Shown piece by piece: positions 36,555 through 44,695 of a DNA stretch of 64,000 nt. The stretch comes from CALKJU01 sp035326425 (GTDB lineage: Bacteria; Pseudomonadota; Alphaproteobacteria; Geminicoccales; Geminicoccaceae): contig DAOLFG010000001.1 in the NCBI GenBank assembly GCA_035326425.1, positions 62,001 to 126,000 of the forward strand, in the 5' to 3' direction. A program made the translations under genes and the position numbers. Under the pieces are notes generated by a model. The model was not told where the DNA came from, did no database searches, and saw only the letters and a program-made list of their open reading frames with translations. Every line of letters begins with the position of its first letter. Positions within the stretch are counted from its first letter, which is position 1.

Positions 36555-37040
36555 TCAGACCAGGTCGGCCGGGCCGGGCATGGTGCCCGGCAGGAACGGA
36601 CCCTGGTCCATGAGGTCGCCGATGGCGTGGCCGGGCGACTGCTCGACGATCTCGGGCAGCCGCTTGCGCCAGGTGTCGGCGGCGGTGACGAAGCGGTCGA
36701 ACAGCTCGAACAGCGTGTCGCCGTCCAGCCCGGCGAGCGGTGCCCTGCCGCTGAGCAGGACGTTGAGCGTGCCGGGCACCAAGCTGAGATTGAAGCCGCC
36801 GGTGGCCAGCCAGAGATTGTTGGCCTCCAGGAGGCCGCGGCAGGCGCCGGCCGCCTGCTCGGGCGCCACCGCGCCGATGCCGGCGAACAGGATGATACCG
36901 CTGTCCTCGGGAGCCGCCTGCAGGAACACCGGCAGCTCGCCGTCGATGCGCAGGGCATGGAGGCCGGTCTCGTCCGGCGTCAGGCCGGGCAGGCCCAGCC
37001 GCTCCGCCAATGCCGCCACCAGCTCGGGAGCCGTCGCCAT
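36555..37040 (-). CDS. CesT/Tir-family type III secretion chaperone-like protein
   Basis: About 161 residues, acidic, size and pattern of class I type III chaperones: LVAALAERLGLPGLTPDETGLHALRIDG, short hydrophobic strands (ELPVFLQ, GIILFAGIG), GACRGLLEANNLWLATGGFNLSLVPGTLNVLLS, and a terminal helix LFELFDRFVTAADTWRKRL. Such chaperones dimerise, bind the N-terminal part of one effector and keep it secretion-competent. Start 37040 follows GGAGGC; a longer frame to 37076 is less likely. First gene of a two-gene minus-strand unit with the coiled-coil protein. The assignment rests on pattern recognition only. Confidence 0.62.
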   Translation of the reverse strand: MATAPELVAALAERLGLPGLTPDETGLHALRIDGELPVFLQAAPEDSGIILFAGIGAVAPEQAAGACRGLLEANNLWLATGGFNLSLVPGTLNVLLSGRAPLAGLDGDTLFELFDRFVTAADTWRKRLPEIVEQSPGHAIGDLMDQGPFLPGTMPGPADLV

Positions 37041-37084
37041 CGCCTGCCTCCATGTCTCGATCGGACAGCGCATCATACGCGAAG

Positions 37085-37120
37085 ACGGGATCCAAAATTC
37101 AACTTATAGTTTTATCCCGT
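37085..37120. promoter_or_regulatory. AT-rich inverted repeat between divergent chaperone and peptidase genes
   Basis: ACGGGAT at 37085-37091 and its exact reverse complement at 37114-37120 enclose a 22-base AT-rich core containing TATAGTTTTAT. It is the only AT-rich spot in the 182-bp divergent region, 45 bp upstream of the chaperone start. Promoter or operator of the pair is likely. Confidence 0.4.
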
Positions 37121-37222
37121 AGGCCCGGCCGGCGCAGGCTTGCCGTTTCCCAACCAAAGCTTCATTTGCGCCCAGGTCTTGTGCGTCGCAAAAGCACGGA
37201 CCGGGCAGAAGGAGATCGCTGG

Positions 37223-40075
37223 ATGACGAGCTGGATGCGGAAGTCGGCGAGGCCTGCCGTCTGGCTGGCAGCGATGCTGGCGCTGATACCGATCCAGCTG
37301 CGTGCCGCCGACCTGCCGCCCTGGCCGGTGCCCGCGGACGGGGTGCTGGCGCACGATCCCTCGGTGGTGTGGGGGCGGCTCGCCAACGGCCTGCGCTACG
37401 CCATCATGCCGAACCAGACGCCGCCGGGCCGGGTGAGCCTGCGCCTGCTCGTCGAGGCCGGCTCGCTGATGGAGGCCGACGACCAGCGCGGCCTCGCCCA
37501 TTTCCTCGAGCACATGGCCTTCAAGGGCTCCGAGAACCTGGCTCCCGGCGATCTCGTCCACTACATGCAGCGGGCGGGCCTGGCCTTCGGCGCCGACACC
37601 AACGCCGCCACCGGCTACGACACCACCTCCTACCGCCTCGACCTGCCGCGCAACGACGCCGGGCTGATCGGCGAGGGCCTGGGCATTCTCAGCGAGATCG
37701 AGGGCCGGCTGACGCTCGATCCGGCGCAGATCGAGCCCGAGCGCGGCGTGATCCTGAGCGAGAAGCGGGCGCGCGACACGCCGCGCTCGCGCTTCCGCGA
37801 CCAGATGCTGGAGTTCCTGCTGCCCGGCTCGCGCCAGGTGGCGCGCGACCCGATCGGCATCGAGGACGTCATCAGGACCGCGCCACGCGAACGCTTCGCG
37901 GCGTTCTATCGCGACTACTACACGCCTGAGCGCAGCGTGGTGATCGTGACGGGCGATGTCGCCCCGGCGGCGGTGGCCCGGGCCATCGAGGAACGCTTCG
38001 GCGGGTTCACCCAGCCGGCCGACGCGCCGGGCGATCCGAGCTATCCGCCGCTGGCCGAGCGCGGTCTCGACGCCATCCTCGTCAGCGATCCGGGCCTGAC
38101 GCCGACCGTGTCGCTCTACCGTGTGCTGCCCTATGTCGACCGGCCGGACAGCATCGCCGAGCAGCAGCGGCTGTGGCGCGAGATGTTCGCCGGCTCCATC
38201 CTCGGCCGCCGGCTCGACCTGATCGGCCTGCAGGCGGGCGCTCCGTTCTCGGGTGCGGGCGCCGGCGTCAGCGACCTGCCGCCGACGGCGCGGCTGGCGA
38301 CGGTGCAGGTGACGACCACGCCCGAGACCTGGAAGGCGGCGCTGACGGTCGTCGAGCAGGAGCTGCGCCGGGCGCTGACCTTCGGGGTCTCGCAGGTCGA
38401 GATCGACGAGATCGCCGCCTCGTTCCGCTCGCGGCTGCAGGCGCTGGCCGCCGGCCAGTCGACGCGCGAGACGCCGGAGCTCGCCGAGCAGCTGGTCGAC
38501 GTCGTCGCCGACGAGAACGTGTTCAGCACGCCCGCCACCGACCTCAAGCTGTTCGAGCAGATGGTGGCCGGGCTCACGCCCGCCGACATCGACGCGACGC
38601 TGCGGGAGCTGTGGGGCGGCGGCCCGCCGCAGATCGTGGTCGGTGGGCCGATGAAGCTCGCCGACGCCAGGGCGGAAATCCTGCAGGTCTATGATGAGGC
38701 CGCCAAGGCGCCGGTGACGGCGGGCGAGGCCAGGGCCGCCGCCGCCTTCGCCTATGAAGGCTTCGGCGAGCCCGGCGAGGTCGTGGCGACCGAGGAGGTC
38801 GCCGATCTCGGCATCACCCGCGTCACCTTCGCCAACGGCGTGAAGCTCGACCTCAAGCCCAGCGAGCTGCAGGCCGGGCGCGTCCACGTGGCGGTGCGCT
38901 TCGGCTCGGGCCGCATCGGCATGCCCGAGGACAAGCCGGGCCTCGACCTGCTGGCGGGACGCGGCTTCGTCGAGGGCGGCCTCGGCCGGCAGAGCCTGGC
39001 CGACCTGACGCCGCTGCTCGCCAGCCGGCAGGTCGAGATCGACCTGACCGTCAGCGACGCCTCGCTGGTGATGATGGGCGAGACGACGCCCGACGACCTG
39101 CCGCTGCAGCTGGGCCTGCTCGCCGCCTACGTCACCGACCCGGGCTACAGGCCCGAGGCCATGGACCGCTACCGGCAGAGCATCGCCTCCACCTATGCGC
39201 GGCTCGACACCGTGCCCTCGGGCACGCTGTCCGGCCCGGTGCAGCGGCTGCTGCACGATGGCGATGCGCGCTTCGGGCTGCCGGAGCGCGCCGACGCCGA
39301 GGCGCGGACGCTGGACGAGCTGCGCGCCTGGATGGAGCCGATGCTGCGGCAGGGGCCGATGCAGGTCTCGATCGTCGGCGACATCGCGACGGACCGGGCG
39401 ATCGCCGAGGTCGCCCGGACGTTCGGAGCCCTGCCGGCGCGCGGCGAGGTGGCGGCGGTCGAGCCGCCGCGGGACATGCGGGTGCCCGAATCCAGGGAGC
39501 CGGTGCGGTTCACCCATCATGGCCCGGTGGGCCAGGCGGTGGTGGCGGTCTACTGGCCCTCGGCCGACCGCAGCGATCCGGCGGTGGACACCGGCCTCGA
39601 CCTCGTGGCCGACATCCTCGACGACCGGCTGCTCGACGCCGTGCGGGTGCGGGCCGGCGCCACCTACTCGCCCGAGGCCTACAACGACGCCTCGCTGGTC
39701 ATCCCGGGCTATGGCGTGCTGGGGGCTATCCTCGACGTGCCGGCGGCCGACGCCGAGAGCCTGGCGGCGCTGATCCGCGATACCGCCGCGGGGATCGCCA
39801 AGGGCGGCATCACCGAGGACGAGTTGGACCGCGCCAAGCAGCCCAGGCTGTCACGCGCCAGGTCGGCGTTCCAGAACAACGAGTACTGGCTGCGCGGCGT
39901 GCTGGTCGGGCTGAACCAGTTCCCGCAGCTGCTCGACGATGCCAGGAACCTCGTCGGCAATGTCGAGCGCCAGGATCTCGCGTCGGTGCAGGCGCTGGCG
40001 ACGCGCTATCTCGACCCGGCCAAAGCGCTGACCGTGCTGGTGCTGCCGGCCGACACCGCCGCGTCCGGTGGCTAG
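37223..40075 (+). CDS. M16-family zinc metallopeptidase, tandem two-domain form
   Basis: 950 residues; ATG 37223 follows AAGGAGA. The signal peptide MTSWMRKSARPAVWLAAMLALIPIQLRAA predicts export to the periplasm. The inverted zinc motif H93-F-L-E-H97 lies in the first M16 domain (LANGLRYAIMPNQTPPGRVSLRLLVEAGS...HFLEHMAFKG). The downstream glutamate (EPERGVILSEKRARD) completes the site. The second half (from about ITRVTFANGVKLDLKPSELQAGRV) repeats the fold without the motif, as in long pitrilysin/PqqL-like proteases. Substrates are unknown peptides. Monocistronic, divergent from the chaperone. Confidence 0.92.
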   Translation: MTSWMRKSARPAVWLAAMLALIPIQLRAADLPPWPVPADGVLAHDPSVVWGRLANGLRYAIMPNQTPPGRVSLRLLVEAGSLMEADDQRGLAHFLEHMAFKGSENLAPGDLVHYMQRAGLAFGADTNAATGYDTTSYRLDLPRNDAGLIGEGLGILSEIEGRLTLDPAQIEPERGVILSEKRARDTPRSRFRDQMLEFLLPGSRQVARDPIGIEDVIRTAPRERFAAFYRDYYTPERSVVIVTGDVAPAAVARAIEERFGGFTQPADAPGDPSYPPLAERGLDAILVSDPGLTPTVSLYRVLPYVDRPDSIAEQQRLWREMFAGSILGRRLDLIGLQAGAPFSGAGAGVSDLPPTARLATVQVTTTPETWKAALTVVEQELRRALTFGVSQVEIDEIAASFRSRLQALAAGQSTRETPELAEQLVDVVADENVFSTPATDLKLFEQMVAGLTPADIDATLRELWGGGPPQIVVGGPMKLADARAEILQVYDEAAKAPVTAGEARAAAAFAYEGFGEPGEVVATEEVADLGITRVTFANGVKLDLKPSELQAGRVHVAVRFGSGRIGMPEDKPGLDLLAGRGFVEGGLGRQSLADLTPLLASRQVEIDLTVSDASLVMMGETTPDDLPLQLGLLAAYVTDPGYRPEAMDRYRQSIASTYARLDTVPSGTLSGPVQRLLHDGDARFGLPERADAEARTLDELRAWMEPMLRQGPMQVSIVGDIATDRAIAEVARTFGALPARGEVAAVEPPRDMRVPESREPVRFTHHGPVGQAVVAVYWPSADRSDPAVDTGLDLVADILDDRLLDAVRVRAGATYSPEAYNDASLVIPGYGVLGAILDVPAADAESLAALIRDTAAGIAKGGITEDELDRAKQPRLSRARSAFQNNEYWLRGVLVGLNQFPQLLDDARNLVGNVERQDLASVQALATRYLDPAKALTVLVLPADTAASGG

Positions 40076-40104
40076 AGCATTCTCGGCGCGGCCGAAAATG
40101 CTCT
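40074..40104 (+). terminator. Two-part hairpin overlapping the M16 stop codon
   Basis: AGAGCATT at 40074-40081 pairs with AATGCTCT at 40097-40104, and TCGGC at 40083-40087 with GCCGA at 40091-40095, around a three-base loop. Tail TCTTCC is pyrimidine-rich. AGAGCATT-type palindromes recur in alphaproteobacterial genomes, so it may be a dispersed repeat acting as terminator. Confidence 0.6.
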
Positions 40105-40143
40105 TCTTCCGATTCACCTATCGGCCTCTTGGCCTACTCAAGG

Positions 40144-40590
40144 CTAGCCCGGCTTCGCCAGCTCGATCAGGGCGAGGCCGGTCTCGGCGTCGGGGCAGCG
40201 GCGCAGGTGGGCAGGCGATTCGGTGACGATCACCTCGAGGGTCGGCCGGACATGCGCCTCCATCAGGTGGCCGCCCAGCGTCGAGCCGTCGGCGCGGCCG
40301 AGCACCGTGTGGAGGTGCAGGGCCGGCCTGCCCTCGGCATCGACGCCGATGTCGCCGATGAGCGAGACCACCTCGACCTGCTCCTCGACCGGGATGCGGC
40401 GATAGTCCTTGCGCTCCCACTCGAAGAAGCCGAGCACGCCGCGGCTCAGGGCCCCGATGGCCGTGACCTGTGCTGCCGAGACCCCTTCCCGCTCGGCGAA
40501 AGCCTGCAGGCTCGCCATCACCTCGTCGCCGGTGTCCAGCACCACGACGTGGGTGCGCTGCCCGTTGTCGCTGACCAGCCTCGCCTTCAT
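40144..40590 (-). CDS. PPC (DUF296) domain protein
   Basis: 148 residues, a single PPC/DUF296 domain: GDEVMASLQAFAEREGVSAAQVTAIGALSRGVLGFFEWERKDY, then the metal-site HLHTVLGRADGSTLGGHLMEAHV. In plants this domain joins AT-hook proteins; bacterial single-domain forms are trimeric and of unknown function. Start 40590 follows AAGGGCAGGG. A longer frame to 40716 overlaps the divergent gene start and is rejected. Divergent from the TauE/SafE gene. Confidence 0.88.
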   Translation of the reverse strand: MKARLVSDNGQRTHVVVLDTGDEVMASLQAFAEREGVSAAQVTAIGALSRGVLGFFEWERKDYRRIPVEEQVEVVSLIGDIGVDAEGRPALHLHTVLGRADGSTLGGHLMEAHVRPTLEVIVTESPAHLRRCPDAETGLALIELAKPG

Positions 40591-40714
40591 CGGCCCTGCC
40601 CTTCGCTGATGTGACCGTCGATCCAACGGCAGGGCGGCGGCACCGTTCCTGGCAGCGCCCGGAACCGCCTGACGCGCGACGGCGTTCGTGGCGCGGTGAG
40701 GCGGAGCGCGTGCC

Positions 40715-41455
40715 ATGGACTATGAGCTGGCGACCTTCATCGGAATCGGCTTCCTGGCGCAGATCGTCGACGGGGCGCTGGGCATGGCCTTCGGCGTGAT
40801 CGCCAGCTCGAGCCTGCTGGCGTTCGGTGCCCCGCCCGCCTTCGCCAGTGCTGCCGTCCACGCCGCCGAGGTGGTCACCACCGGCCTCTCCGGGCTGTCG
40901 CATCTGTGGCAGCGCAACGTCCGGCGCGAGCTGTTCCTTCGCCTCGTGCTGCCGGGCATGGTCGGCGGCGTGCTGGGCGCCTGGATCCTCACCGAAGCAG
41001 CCGAGCACGTCATCCGGCCGCTCGTCACCGTCTACCTGCTGGGAATGGCGGTCCTGATCTTCATGCGGGTGTTCGACGTGGTGCCGCCGTGGTCCAAGGT
41101 GCCGGCGACACCTCTCGGCCTTTCCGGCGGCTTCCTCGACGCGGTGGGCGGCGGTGGCTGGGGCCCATTGGTGGCCTCGACGCTGATCGCCACCGGCGAC
41201 GAGCCGCGCCGGACGGTCGGATCGGTCAATCTCGCCGAGTTCTTCGTGACGCTGGCGGTCTCGGCGGTGTTCTTCGCCGCCCTCGATCTCGCCAGCTACG
41301 GGCGGATCGTGCTGGGACTCATCATCGGCGGCGCCATGGCAGCGCCCGTGGCCGGCTACCTGATCAGGATCATGCCGCCGCGCCTTGCCATGATCCTCGT
41401 CGGTACCGTGGTCAGCAGCCTCGGTCTCGTCAGCCTCGTCCGACTGGTGGCTTAG
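40715..41455 (+). CDS. Sulfite exporter TauE/SafE family (TSUP) membrane protein
   Basis: 246 residues, seven to eight hydrophobic helices, family motifs FLAQIVDGALGMAFGVIASS at the N-terminus and its internal repeat GLSGGFLDAVGGGGWGPLVASTLI near residue 130. TSUP proteins export sulfite, sulfoacetate or related organosulfur anions. The substrate is not determined by sequence. A link to the sulfatases 18 kb away is only thematic. ATG 40715 is behind a GAGGCGGAG-like site, divergent from the PPC gene. Confidence 0.9.
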   Translation: MDYELATFIGIGFLAQIVDGALGMAFGVIASSSLLAFGAPPAFASAAVHAAEVVTTGLSGLSHLWQRNVRRELFLRLVLPGMVGGVLGAWILTEAAEHVIRPLVTVYLLGMAVLIFMRVFDVVPPWSKVPATPLGLSGGFLDAVGGGGWGPLVASTLIATGDEPRRTVGSVNLAEFFVTLAVSAVFFAALDLASYGRIVLGLIIGGAMAAPVAGYLIRIMPPRLAMILVGTVVSSLGLVSLVRLVA

Positions 41456-41475
41456 GCCACCGCCACCGGCCCGGT

Positions 41476-42045
41476 TCAGTCCTTGGCGCGCTCGACGTAG
41501 CTGCCGTCGGCGGTCATCACCACGATGCGGGTGCCGGTGGTGATGTGGACCGGCACCGAGGTCTTCACGCCGTTGGACAGCACGGCCGGCTTGTAGGAGG
41601 CCGAGGCGGTCTGGCTCTTGACCGTGGGCTCGGTGTCGACGACCTCCAGCGTCACCCGCTGCGGCAGCTCCAGCGCGATGGCGATGCCGTTGTGAAGGCT
41701 CAGCGAGCACACCATGCCTTCCTGCAGGTAGGCCGCCTGGTCGCCGACGACGTCGCGCGGCACCGCCACCTGGTCGTAGGACTCGGGGTTCATGAAATGG
41801 AACCCCTCGTCGTCGCCGTAGAGGAAGGTATGCTCGCGCTCGTCGACGAAGGCGCGCTCGACCTGCTCGGTGGTGCGATAGCGCTCCGAGACCTTGACGC
41901 CGTCGCTGATGCGCCGGAGGTCGAGCTGGGTCGTCGGGGTGCCCTTGCCGGGAAAGGTGCTGTTGGCGGTGAGCACGACATAGAGCTTGCCGTCGAGATC
42001 GACGACATTGCCCTTGCGCAGAGAGCTGGCCAAGACTTTCGGCAT
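41476..42045 (-). CDS. efp: Translation elongation factor P
   Basis: 189 residues with the three EF-P domains: KOW-like N-terminal (GNVVDLDGKLYVVLTANS), the middle OB domain and a C-terminal OB domain with SYKPAVLSNGVKTSVP and TGTRIVV. It relieves ribosome stalling at polyproline. The tip lysine is Lys34 in TFPGKGT, the position that EpmA modifies in E. coli. The modifying enzyme is divergently encoded next door. ATG 42045 matches the normal N-terminus. Confidence 0.94.
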   Translation of the reverse strand: MPKVLASSLRKGNVVDLDGKLYVVLTANSTFPGKGTPTTQLDLRRISDGVKVSERYRTTEQVERAFVDEREHTFLYGDDEGFHFMNPESYDQVAVPRDVVGDQAAYLQEGMVCSLSLHNGIAIALELPQRVTLEVVDTEPTVKSQTASASYKPAVLSNGVKTSVPVHITTGTRIVVMTADGSYVERAKD

Positions 42046-42132
42046 GATGATCCGCGACGGCGATTGGGGGACGGGCTGGCGCCTGCCCATACCCCGCGAC
42101 GGCCGAACGGTCCAGTCGGCGAGGTGCCGCGC

Positions 42133-43185
42133 ATGACGGGCTCTCCCTGGTGGCACCCCGACCGCCATGCCGACCGCCGGCCTTTCCTGCTGGCGCGCGG
42201 CCGGATCGTGGCCGCCTTGCGCAGCTGGTTCGCCGGCCAGGGCTTCGTCGAGGTCGAGACCGCGGCCCTGCAGGTCTCGCCCGGCAACGAGACCCACCTG
42301 CACGCCTTCGGCACCCGCCTGGTGGGCCCGGACCACCGGGCCGGCGCGCAGCTCTGGCTGCACACCTCGCCCGAGTTCGCCTGCAAGAAGCTGCTGGCCG
42401 CCGGCGAGCCGCGGATCGTGACGTTCGCCCGGGTCTTCCGCAACCGCGAGCGCTCGGCGCTGCACCATCCCGAGTTCACCATGCTCGAATGGTATCGGGT
42501 GCTCGAGCCCTACGACGCCCTGATGGAGGACTGCGCGGAGCTGCTGGCGATGGCCGCCATCGCCGCCGGCACGCGCCGGCTCGTCCATCGCGGACGGGAG
42601 GCCGATCCGTTCGCGGCGCCGGAGCGCCTGACCGTGGCCGAGGCGTTCGAGCGGCTCGCCGGCATCGACCTGCTAGCGACGCTCGACGAGCACGGCCGCG
42701 GCCACCTCCCAGCCCTGGCGGCGGCGGCCGAGCGCGGCGGCCTGCGGGTCGCCGCCGACGACACGTGGAGTGACGTGTTCAGCCGGATCATGGCCGAGCA
42801 TGTCGAGCCGAGGCTGGGCATCGGCCGCGCCACCCTGCTCTGCGAGTATCCGGCCTGCGAGGCGGCGCTGGCCCGTGGCAAGCCCGGCGATCCGCGCGTC
42901 TGCGAGCGCTTCGAGCTCTATGCCTGCGGCGTCGAGCTGGCCAACGCCTTCGGCGAGCTCACCGACCCGGTCGAGCAGCGCCGCCGGTTCAACCTCGACA
43001 TGGCCGAGAAGGAGCGCATCTACGGCGAGCGCTACCCGGTGGACGAGGACTTCCTGCGGGCGCTGGCGCTGATGCCGCCGGCGAGCGGCATCGCGCTGGG
43101 CTTCGACCGGCTGGCGATGCTGGCGACCGGGGCATCGTCGATCGAGCAGGTGGTGTGGACGCCGGTCCACGACCCCGCCGGCTGA
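42133..43185 (+). CDS. epmA: EF-P--(R)-beta-lysine ligase EpmA (PoxA/GenX)
   Basis: 350 residues; a class II lysyl-tRNA synthetase catalytic core without the anticodon domain. Motif 2 is RVFRNRERSALHHPEFTMLEWY; motif 3 is GIALGFDRLAMLATG. Further blocks are VETAALQVSPGNETHLHAF and ELYACGVELANAFGELTDP. It ligates beta-lysine (or lysine) to Lys34 of EF-P. It is divergent from efp with 87 bp between starts, so the pair is probably co-regulated. EpmB (the lysine 2,3-aminomutase that makes beta-lysine) is not in the window. GAGGTG precedes the ATG. Confidence 0.94.
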   Translation: MTGSPWWHPDRHADRRPFLLARGRIVAALRSWFAGQGFVEVETAALQVSPGNETHLHAFGTRLVGPDHRAGAQLWLHTSPEFACKKLLAAGEPRIVTFARVFRNRERSALHHPEFTMLEWYRVLEPYDALMEDCAELLAMAAIAAGTRRLVHRGREADPFAAPERLTVAEAFERLAGIDLLATLDEHGRGHLPALAAAAERGGLRVAADDTWSDVFSRIMAEHVEPRLGIGRATLLCEYPACEAALARGKPGDPRVCERFELYACGVELANAFGELTDPVEQRRRFNLDMAEKERIYGERYPVDEDFLRALALMPPASGIALGFDRLAMLATGASSIEQVVWTPVHDPAG

Positions 43186-43195
43186 GCCGTCCGCC

Positions 43196-43663
43196 TCAGC
43201 CGACGCCTATCGTGGCCACCGCGCCGTACTGCTCGCCATAGATCAGCGTCTCGGCACTCTGCAGATCTTCCTGCAGGCCGGCGCGAACGGCCTCGTAGAG
43301 ATCGCGGATCGACACCATGCCGACGATCTCGCCGCCGTCGAGCACGGGCAGGTGGCGGTAGCGGCCGGCACGCATCTTGTCCAAGGCGTCGATGGGCGAA
43401 TCGTCCGGGGCCAAGGTCTCGGGGGCGGACGTCATGATCTGGCCCAGCCGCGTCTGCGCCGGATCGAGTCCGGCCGCGACGAGACGGAACACGAGGTCGC
43501 GCTCGGTGACGATGCCGACCAGCCGGTCGTCCTCGACGATCATCACCGCACCGATGCGTCGCTCGCGCATGATCTGCGCGGCCTCGAGCGCGGTGGCGTC
43601 GTGGCCCAGGCGGCTCAGCGACTGTTGGCCGTCGACGACACCTGGAATGATGTTGCGCTGCAT
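43196..43663 (-). CDS. Tandem CBS-domain protein
   Basis: 155 residues; two CBS motifs, about 10-65 (DATALEAAQIMRERRIGAVMIVEDDRLVGIVTERDL) and 75-130 (LAPDDSPIDALDKMRAGRYRHLPVLDGGEIVGMVSIRDL). Such stand-alone pairs bind adenine nucleotides and act as energy or ligand sensors. Start 43663 follows CGGAGG at ideal spacing. Its target is unknown. The gene converges closely on epmA (10 bp). Confidence 0.92.
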   Translation of the reverse strand: MQRNIIPGVVDGQQSLSRLGHDATALEAAQIMRERRIGAVMIVEDDRLVGIVTERDLVFRLVAAGLDPAQTRLGQIMTSAPETLAPDDSPIDALDKMRAGRYRHLPVLDGGEIVGMVSIRDLYEAVRAGLQEDLQSAETLIYGEQYGAVATIGVG

Positions 43664-43741
43664 CGTAACCTCCGGAGCCGGCACGTTCGGAGGCGATGCA
43701 TGACGCGGCAATCCCCGGCCGCGGTCAAGCGCCGGGTCGAG

Positions 43742-44200
43742 CTAGTCGACCTCGACGATGCACTCGATCTCGACGGTTATGTCATTGGGCAGGCTGCCCA
43801 TTCCCACCGCCGAGCGGGCATGCCGGCCCCTCTCGCCGAAGATCTCGACGAAGAGGTCGGAGCAGCCGTTGATCACTTTTGGTTGATCGGTGAACTCGGG
43901 CGTGCCGTTCACCATGCCCAGCACCTTCACGATCCGCCGCACCTTGTCGAGATCACCGAGCTCGGCCTGCATCACGGCGATCAGGTTCAGGCCGGTGAGC
44001 CGGGCGTGCTGGTAGGCCTCGGCGGTGGTGACGTGCCTGCCGACCTTGCCGGTGTGCTGCGTCCCGTCTGCCTCGGTCGGACCCTTGCCGGACAGGAACA
44101 GCAGATTGCCTGTGCGCACGGCATTGACATAGGTGGCGACGGGTGCGGTCAGCGGCGGCAGGGTGATACCGAGCTCTTCGAGGCGTTTCTCGATCTGCAA
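43742..44200 (-). CDS. RidA/YjgF-family protein
   Basis: 152 residues from TTG 44200 behind GGAGAA. The YjgF trimer fold is visible: YVNAVRTGNLLFLSGKGP, QHARLTGLNLIAVMQAELGDLDKVRRIVKVLGMVN. Conserved arginine is in RHARSAVGMGSLPND and glutamate in VEIECIVE, the imine-hydrolase residues. This is the longer family variant (often YjgF/chorismate-mutase-like). It probably hydrolyses reactive enamines or imines. A PLP- or flavin-dependent neighbour such as the amine oxidase gene at 44692 could generate them. Confidence 0.92.
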   Translation of the reverse strand: MQIEKRLEELGITLPPLTAPVATYVNAVRTGNLLFLSGKGPTEADGTQHTGKVGRHVTTAEAYQHARLTGLNLIAVMQAELGDLDKVRRIVKVLGMVNGTPEFTDQPKVINGCSDLFVEIFGERGRHARSAVGMGSLPNDITVEIECIVEVD

Positions 44201-44230
44201 TGGGATTCTCCAGCTACGATGCTCGGCAGT

Positions 44231-44695
44231 TTATGCCGCCCCGGGATGGGCGGGACCAGAGGCTGGAGCCGTCCCGAGCGGATGGTCGTCGAGCGTTGCC
44301 GGCAACCTCGGGAGCAGGTCGCGATAGACCGCGATGGCCAAGTCCGGGAACGAGGCGATGTCTGCCGGCGCGAGCCATTTGAACGCGCAATGCTCCTCGC
44401 CGAGCATCGTCGGCTCACCGCCCGTCCAATCCGTCACGACAAAGACATGATAGAGCGCTGCGCCATTCCGAGCGGGGTCCGGTTCGGGCAGGGCATGGAC
44501 CATCCGAAATCGGGTCGGTGTGATCCCGGCCTCCTCCTGGACTTCTCGAACCATGGCCTGCGCCAGCGTTTCGCCCGGCTCGACGTGACCTCCCAGGAGA
44601 TCCCAGCAGTCCGGATAGACCCGACGCCCGGGCGCCCTCCGGGCCAGTAGAATCAGACCGTCACGCACCAGAGCCGCGCAGACGGTGTGCTTCAC
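44231..44695 (-). CDS. Nudix hydrolase
   Basis: 154 residues from GTG 44695, whose first base group overlaps the stop of the upstream oxidase gene (GTGA). Full Nudix box GGHVEPGETLAQAMVREVQEEAGI carries the Gx5Ex7REUXEEXGU pattern. YPDCWDLLGG and TVCAALVRDGLILLARR precede it. It hydrolyses a nucleoside-diphosphate-linked substrate, unknown here. The coupling to a flavin oxidase is noteworthy. A longer open frame to 45097 is the shadow of that oxidase. Confidence 0.92.
   Translation of the reverse strand: MKHTVCAALVRDGLILLARRAPGRRVYPDCWDLLGGHVEPGETLAQAMVREVQEEAGITPTRFRMVHALPEPDPARNGAALYHVFVVTDWTGGEPTMLGEEHCAFKWLAPADIASFPDLAIAVYRDLLPRLPATLDDHPLGTAPASGPAHPGAA

Noticed and set aside
37112..39520. 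802-codon minus-strand frame opposite the M16 peptidase gene
   Set aside because: Shadow frame; the plus strand has signal peptide, ribosome-binding site and HxxEH motif.
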